NCBI GenBank assembly: GCA_016930155.1
Contig: JAFGHL010000074.1
Span: 1 to 62,293, forward strand
Direction: 5' to 3'
DNA from: Dehalococcoidia bacterium
Lineage (GTDB): Bacteria; Chloroflexota; Dehalococcoidia; GIF9; UBA5629
Length of the DNA stretch: 62,293 nt
Within the stretch, counting starts at the first letter, position 1. Each line of letters starts with the position of its first letter. A model generated the notes under the pieces. The model was given only the letters and a program-made list of their open reading frames with translations. It searched no databases and was not told the DNA's origin. The position numbers and the translations under genes are program-made. Shown in pieces: positions 17,414 to 27,302 of this stretch.

Positions 17414-18173
17414 AAATGCCGCCATCGACGGCGAGCACCTGCCCTGTTATATAGCTGGCAGCGTCGGATACGAGGAAAACACACGCCCCCACCATTTCAT
17501 CAGGCTCAGCCGTTCGTCCGAGTGGAATCATACTGCAAGCAGTCTTGAGCAATTCGGGATCATTCCACCAGAATTCGGCGAAGCGTGTCCTGGTGATGCC
17601 CGGTGCGATGGCATTAACTCTTATTTTATATACGGCCCATTCCTTGGCCATTACTTTTGTGGTATGTATAACACCTGCTTTGCTAATACCATAGACCGAT
17701 AATATGCTCGGTCTCATACCTTCAACGGAGGCTATATTCAGAATCGAACCGCCTGATTGCCCTCTCATAATCCTGGCCACTCCCTGGCTGAGGAAGAAAA
17801 GGCCTTTAAGGTTCAGGTTCATGATGGCATCCCAGGCGCGTTCCGTGTAATCAATCGCAGGGTCCACGGTAGGATTGGTGGCAGCGTTGTTGATCAGGAT
17901 ATCTATTCGACCGAATTTCTGTATAATCGCATCGATCAGGCGGGTAATATCATCCATTTTGCCCAGGTGGGCGGCAACAGACATACATTCAGCGCCCTGC
18001 CCGGTGAGATCAGCCTGAACCTCATCCAGGTCTGCCTGCTTCCGGCTCGTTATGGCCACTCTGGCGCCGGCCGAAGCCAGTCCCAAGGCAATTGCGCGGC
18101 CAATACCGCGGCTGCCGCCTGTTACCAGTGCCACTTTGTCTTTTAGCATGAACTGCTGCGTACTGAAACTCAT
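17406..18173 (-). CDS. Short-chain dehydrogenase/reductase
   Basis: A 255-residue classical SDR. The NAD(P) site is TGGSRGIGRAI, the structural NNA motif is ILINNAATNP, the catalytic Ser is in IASVEG and the YxxxK in VYGISKAG. The C-terminus ends ITGQVLAVDGGIS as in FabG-like enzymes. An Arg after the glycine motif and the ITSRK end of beta-2 favour NADPH. Last gene of the TetR-led operon, 31 bases after the saccharopine dehydrogenase-like gene; starts behind GGAGG. Confidence 0.88.
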   Translation of the reverse strand: MSFSTQQFMLKDKVALVTGGSRGIGRAIALGLASAGARVAITSRKQADLDEVQADLTGQGAECMSVAAHLGKMDDITRLIDAIIQKFGRIDILINNAATNPTVDPAIDYTERAWDAIMNLNLKGLFFLSQGVARIMRGQSGGSILNIASVEGMRPSILSVYGISKAGVIHTTKVMAKEWAVYKIRVNAIAPGITRTRFAEFWWNDPELLKTACSMIPLGRTAEPDEMVGACVFLVSDAASYITGQVLAVDGGISI

Positions 18174-18204
18174 AGTTGGCCTCCAAATATAATCTGTGTG
18201 GTAA

Positions 18205-19431
18205 TTACAGCTTTTCCGCTACTTTCCATAACGCCTGCTTGATATTTGTCGGTTTGGGTATCCAGTAGCGCTTATTATCGTAATCCCAGTAATTCACATA
18301 GCGCTTGAAGAACAGATCGGGATCGACACAGCCTTCGGGCGCATACACGCCCTGTTCTTTTATCTCGTTGTTGATCAGCATATTTGCCGCCAGGGCAACG
18401 GAAATACCCGTCACGCCGATCATGTCTCCGCGCGGCGCACCTCGCGGGCCGAATGTGTACCTGACTTTCCTGCCGTTTTTCAATCCAGAGACGCTAACAA
18501 TGATTCCCCATTTAAGTGGACCCAGGTGTTCGGCATGGTCAGAGCGTTGCTGCAGCCTTTTCAATATCTCATCGGGGAACATCTCTATAGCCTGCTCCAG
18601 GCTGATCTCTTTATCTCTGACTTTTTTACCCAGGAATAAAGCAGTATCGAATTCCTCGGGCTCCATGCCGCAGAGATTGCATGCGCCCCTGATACCTTTG
18701 ATGAAACGCGGCAATGTGACAGGTTCAGGATGACCTATATATTTAAAGAAAGCCTTTCCATTGGGAAACACCACATCTTCACCATCCTGTAAAGGGATAA
18801 CCTCGGTGAATTTGCCATCTTTGAATATCGGTATTTTCCAGCTTGCGCAGTAGATCAGGTGACCTATCGCCGCATCGCCCGCCTCGGCTTTCACCAGGTC
18901 TATGAACTCCTTGGTAAATACGCTGCGTGGCCTTCGGATGCCGCCGGCTATGCCCCAGGCTGTTTGAATGTAATCTACTTCATCCAGCTGTTCTGCAGCA
19001 TAGCGCGCTATTATATTTGAGATGCCCGGGCTGGCGCCCATACCCTGAATTATCGTTACTCCTGCTTTTCGGGCTTCCCGGTCAAGCTCGAGCACCTGCT
19101 GTGTGGGTTTATAATCGTCGTCGATATCGACGTAGTTTACACCGGCTTGAATGGCCGCTTTTACGACAGGTACCGCGAATTTATAAAACGGGCCGACAGT
19201 ATTCATCACGACATCGGCTTTCATCATCAACTCAAGAAGAGAATCCGTGTTCAGCACATCGATGTGTGCAACCTGTATCCTGTCGTCTTTAAGTGAAGAG
19301 GCGAAAGCTGTGGCTTTTTCCAGATTGTTGTCGGCGATAATAAGCTGTTTCAGATTCCGATTCTCCAACACGGTCTGAACAGCTTTTTGTCCCATATGGC
19401 CGCTGCCGCCAAGCGCAAGTAGCTTCTTCAT
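18205..19431 (-). CDS. Saccharopine-dehydrogenase-family oxidoreductase, copy 1
   Basis: 408 residues from the ATG at 19431 (behind GGGGAGG); the frame runs further upstream without support. The N-terminus LLALGGSGHMGQKAV is a Rossmann nucleotide site, then VVMNTVGPFYKFAVPVVKAAI and GVNYVDIDDDY are typical of the saccharopine dehydrogenase/homospermidine synthase-like fold, and IIQGMGASPGISNI follows. It shares this plan with the copy at 25369 and both sit in the same operon. Substrate unknown; the family acts on amino-acid or imine C-N bonds, though many members are uncharacterised. Confidence 0.8.
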   Translation of the reverse strand: MKKLLALGGSGHMGQKAVQTVLENRNLKQLIIADNNLEKATAFASSLKDDRIQVAHIDVLNTDSLLELMMKADVVMNTVGPFYKFAVPVVKAAIQAGVNYVDIDDDYKPTQQVLELDREARKAGVTIIQGMGASPGISNIIARYAAEQLDEVDYIQTAWGIAGGIRRPRSVFTKEFIDLVKAEAGDAAIGHLIYCASWKIPIFKDGKFTEVIPLQDGEDVVFPNGKAFFKYIGHPEPVTLPRFIKGIRGACNLCGMEPEEFDTALFLGKKVRDKEISLEQAIEMFPDEILKRLQQRSDHAEHLGPLKWGIIVSVSGLKNGRKVRYTFGPRGAPRGDMIGVTGISVALAANMLINNEIKEQGVYAPEGCVDPDLFFKRYVNYWDYDNKRYWIPKPTNIKQALWKVAEKL

Positions 19432-19519
19432 GAAAAGTTTACCTCCCCTGAAATAATTCCTGCCTTCCTGATCTAAACCAGGCAATGCACAGATGCTGCG
19501 ATAAACTTAGATATGTCAA

Positions 19520-20155
19520 CTATGCGTGTACAATCTCCCTGAATTTATCCACACCTGCTCTGAATGAGTTTAAATTGGCCTCAGTCCATTTTTTAGGCGC
19601 AAAGGCTATTATGCAGCTTTCGACCGCCTCTTTTTTCAGCGGGATAAGGCCGGTGGCGAAGGCCGCGCCGAGCATGACTGTGCTCATCGTGATTAAGCCT
19701 CCACCCTTGTTGATGGCTACTCCCGTGGCATCAAAGGAATAGATATTACTGATGCCCATACGCCTGAAGTAATCAATGATATCTGAACCTGACGGATGCT
19801 TCCATTTGCCGGACGTTCGCACTTCAGGCGTTACGATCATACGGGGCACCTCGCGTTCATTCATTACTATGGTGCAGGTTTTGGCGGCATAGCGCATGCC
19901 TATTCTCAGACATTCCAGTGGTTCGAGACCGACAAGCAGATCGGCTTCGCCCTCTGGGACAACGTCGGCATGCAGTTTGTCGCCTCCCCATCTGATATGG
20001 CTATGTATGCCTGACAGGCGCTGGGTTGACGGCGGATAATCCGTGGTTAAGACGTTCTTGCCGTCCGCCAGCAGCGCTGTAGCCAGTACTCTTGTGATCA
20101 GTACATCGCCCTGGCCGGTTAATCCCGCAATCATCATATTGAATGTATCACTCAT
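19520..20155 (-). CDS. iorB: Indolepyruvate/2-oxoacid ferredoxin oxidoreductase, beta (gamma-domain) subunit
   Basis: About 211 residues from ATG at 20155, preceded by AGGAGG; the start lies 4 bases past the stop of the IorA fusion, so the subunits are coupled. The POR-gamma-type pattern is clear: MMIAGLTGQGDVLITRVLATALL, then DYPPSTQRLSGIHSHIRWG and ADLLVGLEPLECLR. With IorA it would oxidise aryl- or other 2-oxoacids to acyl-CoA and reduce ferredoxin. Confidence 0.88.
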   Translation of the reverse strand: MSDTFNMMIAGLTGQGDVLITRVLATALLADGKNVLTTDYPPSTQRLSGIHSHIRWGGDKLHADVVPEGEADLLVGLEPLECLRIGMRYAAKTCTIVMNEREVPRMIVTPEVRTSGKWKHPSGSDIIDYFRRMGISNIYSFDATGVAINKGGGLITMSTVMLGAAFATGLIPLKKEAVESCIIAFAPKKWTEANLNSFRAGVDKFREIVHA

Positions 20156-20159
20156 TGGA

Positions 20160-23100
20160 TCATTCCTCCTGCACGACGATGCTGTCATAGGGACAAACCT
20201 GATTGCACACACCGCAACCTGCGCAGGTATCTGCCTCTATCAGCGGGTATTCTTTGTTCAGGTCAATGTTCATCTGCGGAGCTATGCTTATGCAACCGAA
20301 TTTAGACAGACAGATTCCACAGGTTTTGCAATTCAGGCAGCGCCTGGCCTCACCGACGGCCATCTCCTCGGTCAGACCGGTTTCTGTCTCGTCGAAAGTG
20401 CTGACCCTCTGTGTAACCGGTAAAAACGGCATCGATACGCGGGGCCGGTGAATGATGTCTCTTGGTATCCGGTCGGCGCCGGTAACCGGAGCGCTGGTGG
20501 TATCCGATGGCCGCAGCAGCTTACCGGTACGTAGATAAGCGTCGATATTGTCTGCCGCTTTGTGACCCTGCCCGATCGCCTCCACCACAGTGGATGGGCC
20601 TGTTACAGCATCGCCTCCTGCGAAAACGCCGGGTATGCCGGTAGCCAGGGTGACTGCGTCGGCAATCACGGTGCCGCGCCGGCTCGCTTTGAGTTTACCG
20701 GATAATGCCTCGAAATCAGTGGACTGCCCGACAGCAATAATAACGGTATCTGCCGGCAGTGATGTCTTACCTCTGGATTCCTCAATTAGTTTCCAGCAGA
20801 CTCTGCCATCCTCATCAATGGTGGTGGATTCAACCCGGTTAAACAGGACGCTTTCAACATGGTTTTTATCGGAAGATATGAATTCCCGGGGAGCCAGCCC
20901 GGTATGGAAAATGACGCCTTCTTCCATGGCTTTTCTTTTCTCTCCATCAAAGGCCGGCATACTGTGAAGATCCTCAAGACATGCCAGGTGAACCTCATCA
21001 GCGCCGCAGCGAACTGCGGTACGCGCAGTATCCACGGCTACGTTTCCACCGCCTATCACGACCACTTTACCCTTCAGCTTTATTTTTTTACCTTGTTTCA
21101 TACTCTGAAGGAAAGGCAGAGCAGCCATAACTCCTTTGAGCTGGGCACCGGGAAGCTTCAGGCTGACGGATTTTTGCGCTCCACCGGCGAAATAAACAGC
21201 CTTGTATCCCTGCTTAAACATGTTCTCCAAGGAAATATCTTCACCTACAGTTACGTCAGCGCGTATTTCGACACCCGTCTGCCTGATGAATTCGATGTCA
21301 CGCTCTATTGTTTTGGGAGGTAACATGAAATCTGGTATTGCAGCGGTGAGCATGCCGCCCGGGTAAGATCTGGACTCAAATACAGTTACTGCGTAGCCTT
21401 TTCTGACCAGATCATAGGCGGCGGTAAGCCCTGATGGGCCGGAGCCAACAATGGCTATTTTTTCCTGTCGGGTCCTTTTTGCAGGCTGTATTTTTTTCTC
21501 GCCGTATTTGAGGTCGAAATCTGAGGCAAATCGTTTGAGCGCCATTATGGCAATAGCCTCATCGACCTTGCCCCTTTTGCAGGCCATCTCGCAAGGATGA
21601 TTACAGACACGTCCGCATACACTGGGGAACGGGTTCTTATCTCTGATTATCTCTATTGCCCGCTGGAAATCTCTGCCGGCGATAGCTCTGATATATGCCT
21701 CGACATCTATCCCGGCCGGGCATGCTGCTTCGCAGGGGGATTTTTCAACCGTTTTAGCCAGGCATCTCGATTCATCCACGCGAGACTGAGGACCCAGGAC
21801 ACGCACACCTCTGATGGTTTTGCCTATCTGGCGTATCACAATCTGTGTACAGGTGCGCCGCAGGATGACGACACGAACACCTTTCATTTTGAGTGCTCTG
21901 GAGAAAACTTCACGTGATTGAGCCTGGTTGAAAGGATCAGCCACTTCCAGGTAGTCAACCTGAAAGGCCTTTAAAATGTCGACGATGTCCATGATTTTGG
22001 TCGGTTCATATGCCGCAGTGAGGCCGAATGCGCCGGGATGAGGCTGATGGCCGGTCTGCCCCACAGATCGATTGTCAAGGATCACTATAAGAAGGTTGCT
22101 CTTGTTATAGACAGCGTTGACTACGTTGACCATACCGTGATGGAAAAAGCCCCCGTCTCCCATCAGCGCAACCACTACCTGGTCTATCCCGCTCATGGCC
22201 AGGCCGTGTGCGCCGCCCACGCTGCCACCCAGTGGCAACACGACGTTTTCGAGTTTGAGAGGAGGCTGCATGACCAGATCGAAACAGCCATCACCACCGA
22301 AACCCAGGATATTCACATTGGTCTCTTCCGCAGCCCTTTTTAAGGCGTATAATCCCGCATATTCCGGGCAGCCGGGGCACATCTTGGACAGCTCCGTAGG
22401 GTCTCCAAATTTGATCTCCTCACGCAGTATTTTCTTTCCTTCATCTATCCTGCTTCTGCTTCCCTTCGGCCGGAATTTTTTACCTGTGAGCTTTTCCAGC
22501 GCCTCTCCGACATGATTGCGCTCGATCTCACCCAGCGTGGGTAAATGCTGCGTCAGCTTGCCGAATATAGCGGCATGCTTCGGCATTGCTGCAGCAATTG
22601 AACGCACACCTTCTTCGATAATGGGCTCGATTTCTTCGACCACCAGCACCTGGCTGGTCTGTTCTAGCATCGTTTTAATCAGTTGATGGGGCAGAGGGTT
22701 GGTTATGGCCAGCTTGAGCACCGATACCTCGTCCGTTAAATGCATGACATCGAGCGCTTCGAGCACAAGGGTGTGGCATCCGGCGGTGATAATGCCGGTT
22801 TTTGCATTCTTTTTAAGCTTCAACAGATGAAGGGGCGAAGCTTCAGCCACCTCGTCCCTGAAACGCAGGTTGGGCAGTTGTCCTACCTCATTGATGACGT
22901 CTTGCGAGGCTTCGTTATGCAAGCGCAAACTGGTGGAAAACCAGACAGGATAAGGGGCAATTCTCAGGATATCCTCGCCCTTTTTACGCGGTATCTCATA
23001 ACCCTGATGAAATCTTGCCACATCGTACGTATCACAAACGGCCTTCCGTTCTCTGACATCATGTTGTATCGGGCCGAGGACGACAGGTCCACGACCCCAG

Positions 23101-23696
23101 CCGGTCCTGTCTCTGACCCTGACAAATATCGTCATGCGCAGAATTTCGGAGAGATCGTAGGCGGCCACGATCCAGTCCTTCAACTCCTGCATGGTGGCCG
23201 GCTCCAGCACAGGACACAGAGCATATTTGGGTATATATCTGCTGTCCTGTGTATTTCCTGTAGTTTCGGCGTTAGGATCGTCGTTGAATACGACTACGGC
23301 GCCGCTGATACCCATGTGAGTGGTGGTCAGCAGCGGGTCAGCGATGAAGTTCATACCGGTATTCTTGAAAACGGACATGGCCCGTACATTGCCCAGCGTA
23401 GCCCCGATCATAGTTTCAAATGCGCTTTTCTCATTGGACGACCATTCGATATGCATTGATGGGAAGATAGGTTTAGGCCAGGCCAGGCTGTCCAGAACAT
23501 AATTAACGGGTGAACCGGGATAGGAAGTGATCACACGCACCCCCGCCTCGATGGCACCCCGCGCGATCGCCTCGTTGCAATTCAGCAGTACAAGTTCTCC
23601 GCTTTTGTCCCTGCCCAGGTTTTCGCTCGAGTACTTCATGAAGGTTCTGGTCGCGTATTTTTCATCCTGTGCCTTCATGCCGGTTATCTCAGACAT
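20160..23696 (-). CDS. iorA: IorA-GltD-ferredoxin fusion: 2-oxoacid ferredoxin oxidoreductase alpha with inserted NAD(P)H module
   Basis: A 1178-residue fusion. Residues ~30-400 are the IorA pyrimidine and transketolase-C part (TSYPGSPVNYVLDSL). Residues ~440-620 are the TPP-binding part (CPGCPEYAGLY, GFGGDGC, MGDGGFFHHG, DNRSVGQTG). Residues ~650-1085 are a GltD/NfnB-like module: Cys-rich CEAACPAG and CGRVCNHPCEMAC, FAD site VGSGPSGLTAAYDL at ~745, NAD(P) site IGGGNVAVDTA at ~880 and GVFAGGDAVTGPSTVVEAI. Residues ~1120-1178 are two [4Fe-4S] clusters (CLNCKTCGIC, CAGCGVCNQVCP) matching the normal IorA C-terminus, so the GltD module is inserted inside IorA. Expected role: couple 2-oxoacid oxidation, ferredoxin and NAD(P)H. 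Start behind AAGGAGG. Confidence 0.85.
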   Translation of the reverse strand: MSEITGMKAQDEKYATRTFMKYSSENLGRDKSGELVLLNCNEAIARGAIEAGVRVITSYPGSPVNYVLDSLAWPKPIFPSMHIEWSSNEKSAFETMIGATLGNVRAMSVFKNTGMNFIADPLLTTTHMGISGAVVVFNDDPNAETTGNTQDSRYIPKYALCPVLEPATMQELKDWIVAAYDLSEILRMTIFVRVRDRTGWGRGPVVLGPIQHDVRERKAVCDTYDVARFHQGYEIPRKKGEDILRIAPYPVWFSTSLRLHNEASQDVINEVGQLPNLRFRDEVAEASPLHLLKLKKNAKTGIITAGCHTLVLEALDVMHLTDEVSVLKLAITNPLPHQLIKTMLEQTSQVLVVEEIEPIIEEGVRSIAAAMPKHAAIFGKLTQHLPTLGEIERNHVGEALEKLTGKKFRPKGSRSRIDEGKKILREEIKFGDPTELSKMCPGCPEYAGLYALKRAAEETNVNILGFGGDGCFDLVMQPPLKLENVVLPLGGSVGGAHGLAMSGIDQVVVALMGDGGFFHHGMVNVVNAVYNKSNLLIVILDNRSVGQTGHQPHPGAFGLTAAYEPTKIMDIVDILKAFQVDYLEVADPFNQAQSREVFSRALKMKGVRVVILRRTCTQIVIRQIGKTIRGVRVLGPQSRVDESRCLAKTVEKSPCEAACPAGIDVEAYIRAIAGRDFQRAIEIIRDKNPFPSVCGRVCNHPCEMACKRGKVDEAIAIMALKRFASDFDLKYGEKKIQPAKRTRQEKIAIVGSGPSGLTAAYDLVRKGYAVTVFESRSYPGGMLTAAIPDFMLPPKTIERDIEFIRQTGVEIRADVTVGEDISLENMFKQGYKAVYFAGGAQKSVSLKLPGAQLKGVMAALPFLQSMKQGKKIKLKGKVVVIGGGNVAVDTARTAVRCGADEVHLACLEDLHSMPAFDGEKRKAMEEGVIFHTGLAPREFISSDKNHVESVLFNRVESTTIDEDGRVCWKLIEESRGKTSLPADTVIIAVGQSTDFEALSGKLKASRRGTVIADAVTLATGIPGVFAGGDAVTGPSTVVEAIGQGHKAADNIDAYLRTGKLLRPSDTTSAPVTGADRIPRDIIHRPRVSMPFLPVTQRVSTFDETETGLTEEMAVGEARRCLNCKTCGICLSKFGCISIAPQMNIDLNKEYPLIEADTCAGCGVCNQVCPYDSIVVQEE

Positions 23697-23742
23697 CGTT
23701 CGCCTCCTTATTGCTATGTTCTGGAGTGGGGACAGACAGATT

Positions 23743-25329
23743 TCAGCGCTTCAGCTTGTATCCGGCTTTTTCCCTGTCCCAGGTGTTTTCACTGACCGTC
23801 TTCAGTTCGTTTTTCTTGACCCTGCCCAGTTCAGACCTGGGGAAATCCTCGACAAATTCGACAAACCTGGGCACCATGAAGTAAGCCATCTTCGGCTGGC
23901 AAAAGTCCAGCAACTCCTCCGGCTTCAATTTTTCACCCTCTTTCAGCCGGATGATCACTTTTACCTCATCCTCTCCCAATTCCGAGGGAACCGGAACCGC
24001 GACTATTTCGGCGATCTTGGCATGGCTGCCGATTATCTGTTCCAGCTCCTGTGATGATATATTCTCGCCTCGCCTTCGGATAGCGTCCTTCTTCCTGTCC
24101 ACAAAATGGATGTAGCCTTCAGAATCAATCAATCCGAAATCGCCGGTGTGAAACCACAGGTTTCTCCATGTATTCAATGTTGCTTCAGGTTGCTTGTAGT
24201 AGCCGGTCATCATGATAAACGGCAGTTTAGGCCTGCATACGATCTCCCCCACCGAGCCGCGTGGCAATTCGTTATCGTAATCATCGAATATTTTGATCTC
24301 GAGCTCCTCTATCCCTTTGCCCAGAGTACCCGGTTTCCTGTCGTCCCAGGCCTGGATGCTGACAGGCTCGATTTCGGTCAGGCCGTAATCGTCCTGTAAT
24401 ATGATATTGAATCTTTTCTCAAAGGCTTCCTGTATGTCTTTAGGTACCCATGCGCAGATCATATTTTTAACCTGGTGATTCCTGTCGTCGGGTGATTCCG
24501 GCATAATCATCAGCAGTTGCAGGATCTGGCCGAATCCGCCTGTGGCCGTGATTTTGAAACGCCTCAGGTCGTCCCACCATTTGCGCAGGCTGAAAGTCTC
24601 CACCATGTACATTGTGGAATCGCTCAGCAGCGTGCTCATGGTTGCGTTTCCCATCCCGGAGAAATGATACATGGGGAACCAGTTGTAAAAATTCCCGCCC
24701 TCGGCGCCGTGCGTTACCTCGATCATTTTTTCACCCGCGTAGACATATTGATTATGCGGCTGCATGATCGCCTTGGAAGCCCCGGTGGTGCCGGAAGTGA
24801 ATTGCATGCAAAAGATGTCACTGTAGTGTGTATCAACCCTGGGGGTCTCATCTGCGGCCTTCAGCATCTCCGGCCATGCAACGGTGTCGAACCTGAAGGA
24901 GGACGCGTTATCGGTATCGGGGCAGATAATCAGCTTATCGAGGTTCTTTAATTCGCCTTCTATAGCTTTCACGTTGTCGATATATTTTTTATGCACAACG
25001 AGGGCTTTGGCATCGGAGTTATTTATCATGTAGGCAAGGATATTACCCTTCTGATTGAAGTTGATGGAAACCATCGTGATACCTGATTTGGCGAGGCCGA
25101 ACATAACATAAAGGAATTCAAGACAGTTGGGTAACAGGACACAAACCTTGTCACCTTTCTTCAGCCCCAGTTTTAAAAAGCTGTTCCCCACCTTGTTGGC
25201 TGTTTTGTCCAGTCCCCTGTACGTAACCATAGTATCTTCGAAGTAACAGAAGGGCTTGTCACCGTTCTTTTCAGCCTTGAGCTCCAGTACACGCCCCACA
25301 GTCCTGTCCTTACTCTGATATTTATCCAT
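23743..25329 (-). CDS. AMP-forming acyl-CoA synthetase (class I adenylate-forming)
   Basis: 528 residues from ATG at 25329 behind GGAGG (a TTG six bases earlier is too close to the site). Adenylation motifs: P-loop MQFTSGTTGASKAIMQP, DDYGLTEIEPV (A5), FHTGDFGLIDSEGYIHFVDRKKD (A7-A8), RRRGENISS hinge and the late catalytic lysine region SELGRVKKNEL. It activates a carboxylic acid to its CoA thioester with AMP release. The carboxylate is unknown. Its place between the IorA fusion and the saccharopine-like gene suggests an amino-acid-derived acid. Confidence 0.88.
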   Translation of the reverse strand: MDKYQSKDRTVGRVLELKAEKNGDKPFCYFEDTMVTYRGLDKTANKVGNSFLKLGLKKGDKVCVLLPNCLEFLYVMFGLAKSGITMVSINFNQKGNILAYMINNSDAKALVVHKKYIDNVKAIEGELKNLDKLIICPDTDNASSFRFDTVAWPEMLKAADETPRVDTHYSDIFCMQFTSGTTGASKAIMQPHNQYVYAGEKMIEVTHGAEGGNFYNWFPMYHFSGMGNATMSTLLSDSTMYMVETFSLRKWWDDLRRFKITATGGFGQILQLLMIMPESPDDRNHQVKNMICAWVPKDIQEAFEKRFNIILQDDYGLTEIEPVSIQAWDDRKPGTLGKGIEELEIKIFDDYDNELPRGSVGEIVCRPKLPFIMMTGYYKQPEATLNTWRNLWFHTGDFGLIDSEGYIHFVDRKKDAIRRRGENISSQELEQIIGSHAKIAEIVAVPVPSELGEDEVKVIIRLKEGEKLKPEELLDFCQPKMAYFMVPRFVEFVEDFPRSELGRVKKNELKTVSENTWDREKAGYKLKR

Positions 25330-25368
25330 TTTCAACCTCCTTTATCTTTGCTCCTGTCTCATGGCCTG

Positions 25369-26553
25369 TCAGCCGAGCTTCGCAGTATTTACAACCTGTC
25401 TTTTTCTGGTCTCGACTTCATATATGGGAGCGTTCAATTCCTTGAGGAATGTATCCGGCGCGAAAGCGCCTTCCGGCGCCAGCACTCCGTGTTTGTTCAC
25501 TTCGCCGCGCGCCAGGAGCAGCGCTGCTACAGCTGCGGGAGTGGCGGTGCCCGTGCGAACCGAGTCAGTCATTAAATCGTAAGCATACATGGTTGGATCC
25601 CCATCTTTCTGCCCGCTCACCACGACCTTGGTAGCGCCAGCACAGCCTGCGTATTTAGCCATCTCCTCGTTGTATAGATCAAGAAAGAACTGGGGAGCAA
25701 AGCGGGGCATTGCGCGTAAAAGCCTGACCGACAGCTCTCTGACCGGAATCGAATATCCCTCGGGAAGATTGAAGGTTTCCGCACTGCCGAATCCCAACTC
25801 GGATAACGTCTTATATACATCAAGCATGCGTGAAGGGAAGATGGCCCCCTTGATGGTCACATCTTTAACACCTTTAATGAAACGGGGCAGGCTCACCGGC
25901 TCAGCGTGACCGGTATAGCAGACCTCCAGTTTTCCCAGGGGAGGCATAAACTCGACCACCTCCGGCTCGGATAGACCTTTAACGTTGACCCAGTCGCCGT
26001 TGATATACATTGGGACTTCCCCGGAAGTGATATGGAACCAGTGTATCATCGCAGCGGGGCCGGCTGGATCGGTGGCGCTCTCCGCCCAGTAAAGCCTTAT
26101 CTCCTCCACCTTATCCAGCTTGTCCGCCCCATATCGGGCCATGATATTGGTCACCCCCGGGCTTGCGCCGCATCCGACGATGACGGTCACCGCTGCCTTT
26201 TTAGCGGCGGAATCCATTTTCAGCGAGGCTAGGGTGGCGTCGAAGTCGTCATCGATGTCGACCATATTGACACGAGCGGCGATGCTGGCCTCGATTATTT
26301 TAGTTGCATATTTATAATATGGCCCAACCGCGCTGACCACCGCGTCTGCTTTTTTCATTTCGCTTATCAGGCTACCGGAGTCGTCAACGTTAACAACCGC
26401 TGTATCGATTTTTGATCCCAGGCGTTCGGACAATTTGGCCAGTTTGCCGGCCGCGGCATCGGCGACGGTTATGCTGACATCGCTACGAGAGATCAGTTGA
26501 TTCACAATCTCCTCGCCCATGTGTCCTGCCCCGCCCAACACCAGAATACGCAT
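25369..26553 (-). CDS. Saccharopine-dehydrogenase-family oxidoreductase, copy 2
   Basis: 394 residues, paralogous to the protein at 18205: LVLGGAGHMGEEIVNQLI at the N-terminus, AVVSAVGPYYKYATKIIEASI, VNMVDIDDDFDATL and VIVGCGASPGVTNIMARYG. It lies 82 bases after the tetR gene and 33 before the acyl-CoA synthetase, so it is the first enzyme of the operon. Keeping two diverged copies in one operon suggests two related but distinct steps or a heteromer. Confidence 0.8.
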   Translation of the reverse strand: MRILVLGGAGHMGEEIVNQLISRSDVSITVADAAAGKLAKLSERLGSKIDTAVVNVDDSGSLISEMKKADAVVSAVGPYYKYATKIIEASIAARVNMVDIDDDFDATLASLKMDSAAKKAAVTVIVGCGASPGVTNIMARYGADKLDKVEEIRLYWAESATDPAGPAAMIHWFHITSGEVPMYINGDWVNVKGLSEPEVVEFMPPLGKLEVCYTGHAEPVSLPRFIKGVKDVTIKGAIFPSRMLDVYKTLSELGFGSAETFNLPEGYSIPVRELSVRLLRAMPRFAPQFFLDLYNEEMAKYAGCAGATKVVVSGQKDGDPTMYAYDLMTDSVRTGTATPAAVAALLLARGEVNKHGVLAPEGAFAPDTFLKELNAPIYEVETRKRQVVNTAKLG

Positions 26554-26634
26554 TTGTCTACCCCCTTAATTATTTTGCTGAATCGGAAACCGGATGTGCT
26601 GTGAAGTTCGCCGGTTTTGACGGTATGATGAAAA

Positions 26635-27264
26635 CTATTTCTGAGCTGATACTCCTTTAAGTATGATATCCGTGATCAGTTCGGTGTACTCCTTCAACGA
26701 GTACTTGTGACGGAAATACCAGCGCCTCAGGCACCACGTATCACAGAGCACGATGATAGAGTGTGCCTGGACATCAAGGTCCTTGATTTTAAAATCTCCC
26801 GAGCGAATACCCCAGGTAAGGATCGACTTGAGCATATCCGCCAGCTGGATCTCCTGAGATATAAGCCTGCCGAGTTTTTCCGGTTTCAAATTTCTGGATT
26901 CCTGGTGCCAGAAGACGATGACATCCTGAAGCTCATCGCAATAATTGAGATACATTTGTATAGCCCTGCTGAGCGCCTCCCTCGGCGGAATATTTTGTAG
27001 CATCGGCAACGCTTCCCTGGTGAATTGAGACATTGATTCCGTAACAGAGTCAAGATACAGCGACAGGATATTCTCCTTGGAACCAACGTAGTGATATAGA
27101 GTAGCCAGATTCATGTCGCACTCTGCAGCGATATCTCTCACCGAGGTGCCAGGGTACCCCTTTTTAATAAACAGCACCGCCGTTTTATTTACAATTTCCA
27201 TTTTACGTTTATTGCTCTTGACCAATACGCTGCCAGGGCCGATTTTCTTTTCTGCTGATTTCAT
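26635..27264 (-). CDS. TetR-family transcriptional repressor
   Basis: 209 residues. Residues 20-70 form the TetR helix-turn-helix domain (FIKKGYPGTSVRDIAAECDMNLATLYHYVGSKENIL); the rest is the variable helical ligand-binding domain. The ATG follows GAGGTAGC. It heads the minus-strand operon and is divergent from the APC permease. Two copies of ATCAATCGCTTGATA lie in the divergent region, one 23 bases upstream of this start, so autorepression plus control of the permease is the simplest reading. Ligand unknown, perhaps an acyl-CoA or amino acid. Confidence 0.88.
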   Translation of the reverse strand: MKSAEKKIGPGSVLVKSNKRKMEIVNKTAVLFIKKGYPGTSVRDIAAECDMNLATLYHYVGSKENILSLYLDSVTESMSQFTREALPMLQNIPPREALSRAIQMYLNYCDELQDVIVFWHQESRNLKPEKLGRLISQEIQLADMLKSILTWGIRSGDFKIKDLDVQAHSIIVLCDTWCLRRWYFRHKYSLKEYTELITDIILKGVSAQK

Positions 27265-27286
27265 TGCTACCTCATCACTAATTCTT

Positions 27287-27302
27287 TATCAATCGCTTGA
27301 TA
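27287..27302. promoter_or_regulatory. TetR operator candidate O1
   Basis: TATCAA-TCGC-TTGATA is a perfect 6+4+6 dyad directly downstream of the -10 of the tetR promoter. It is repeated almost exactly at 27415. Typical TetR-family operators have this length and symmetry. Confidence 0.7.

Noticed and set aside
22085..22110. TGTTATA motif copy inside the iorA fusion gene
   Set aside because: Lies in coding sequence with no promoter and matches only the core; taken as chance.
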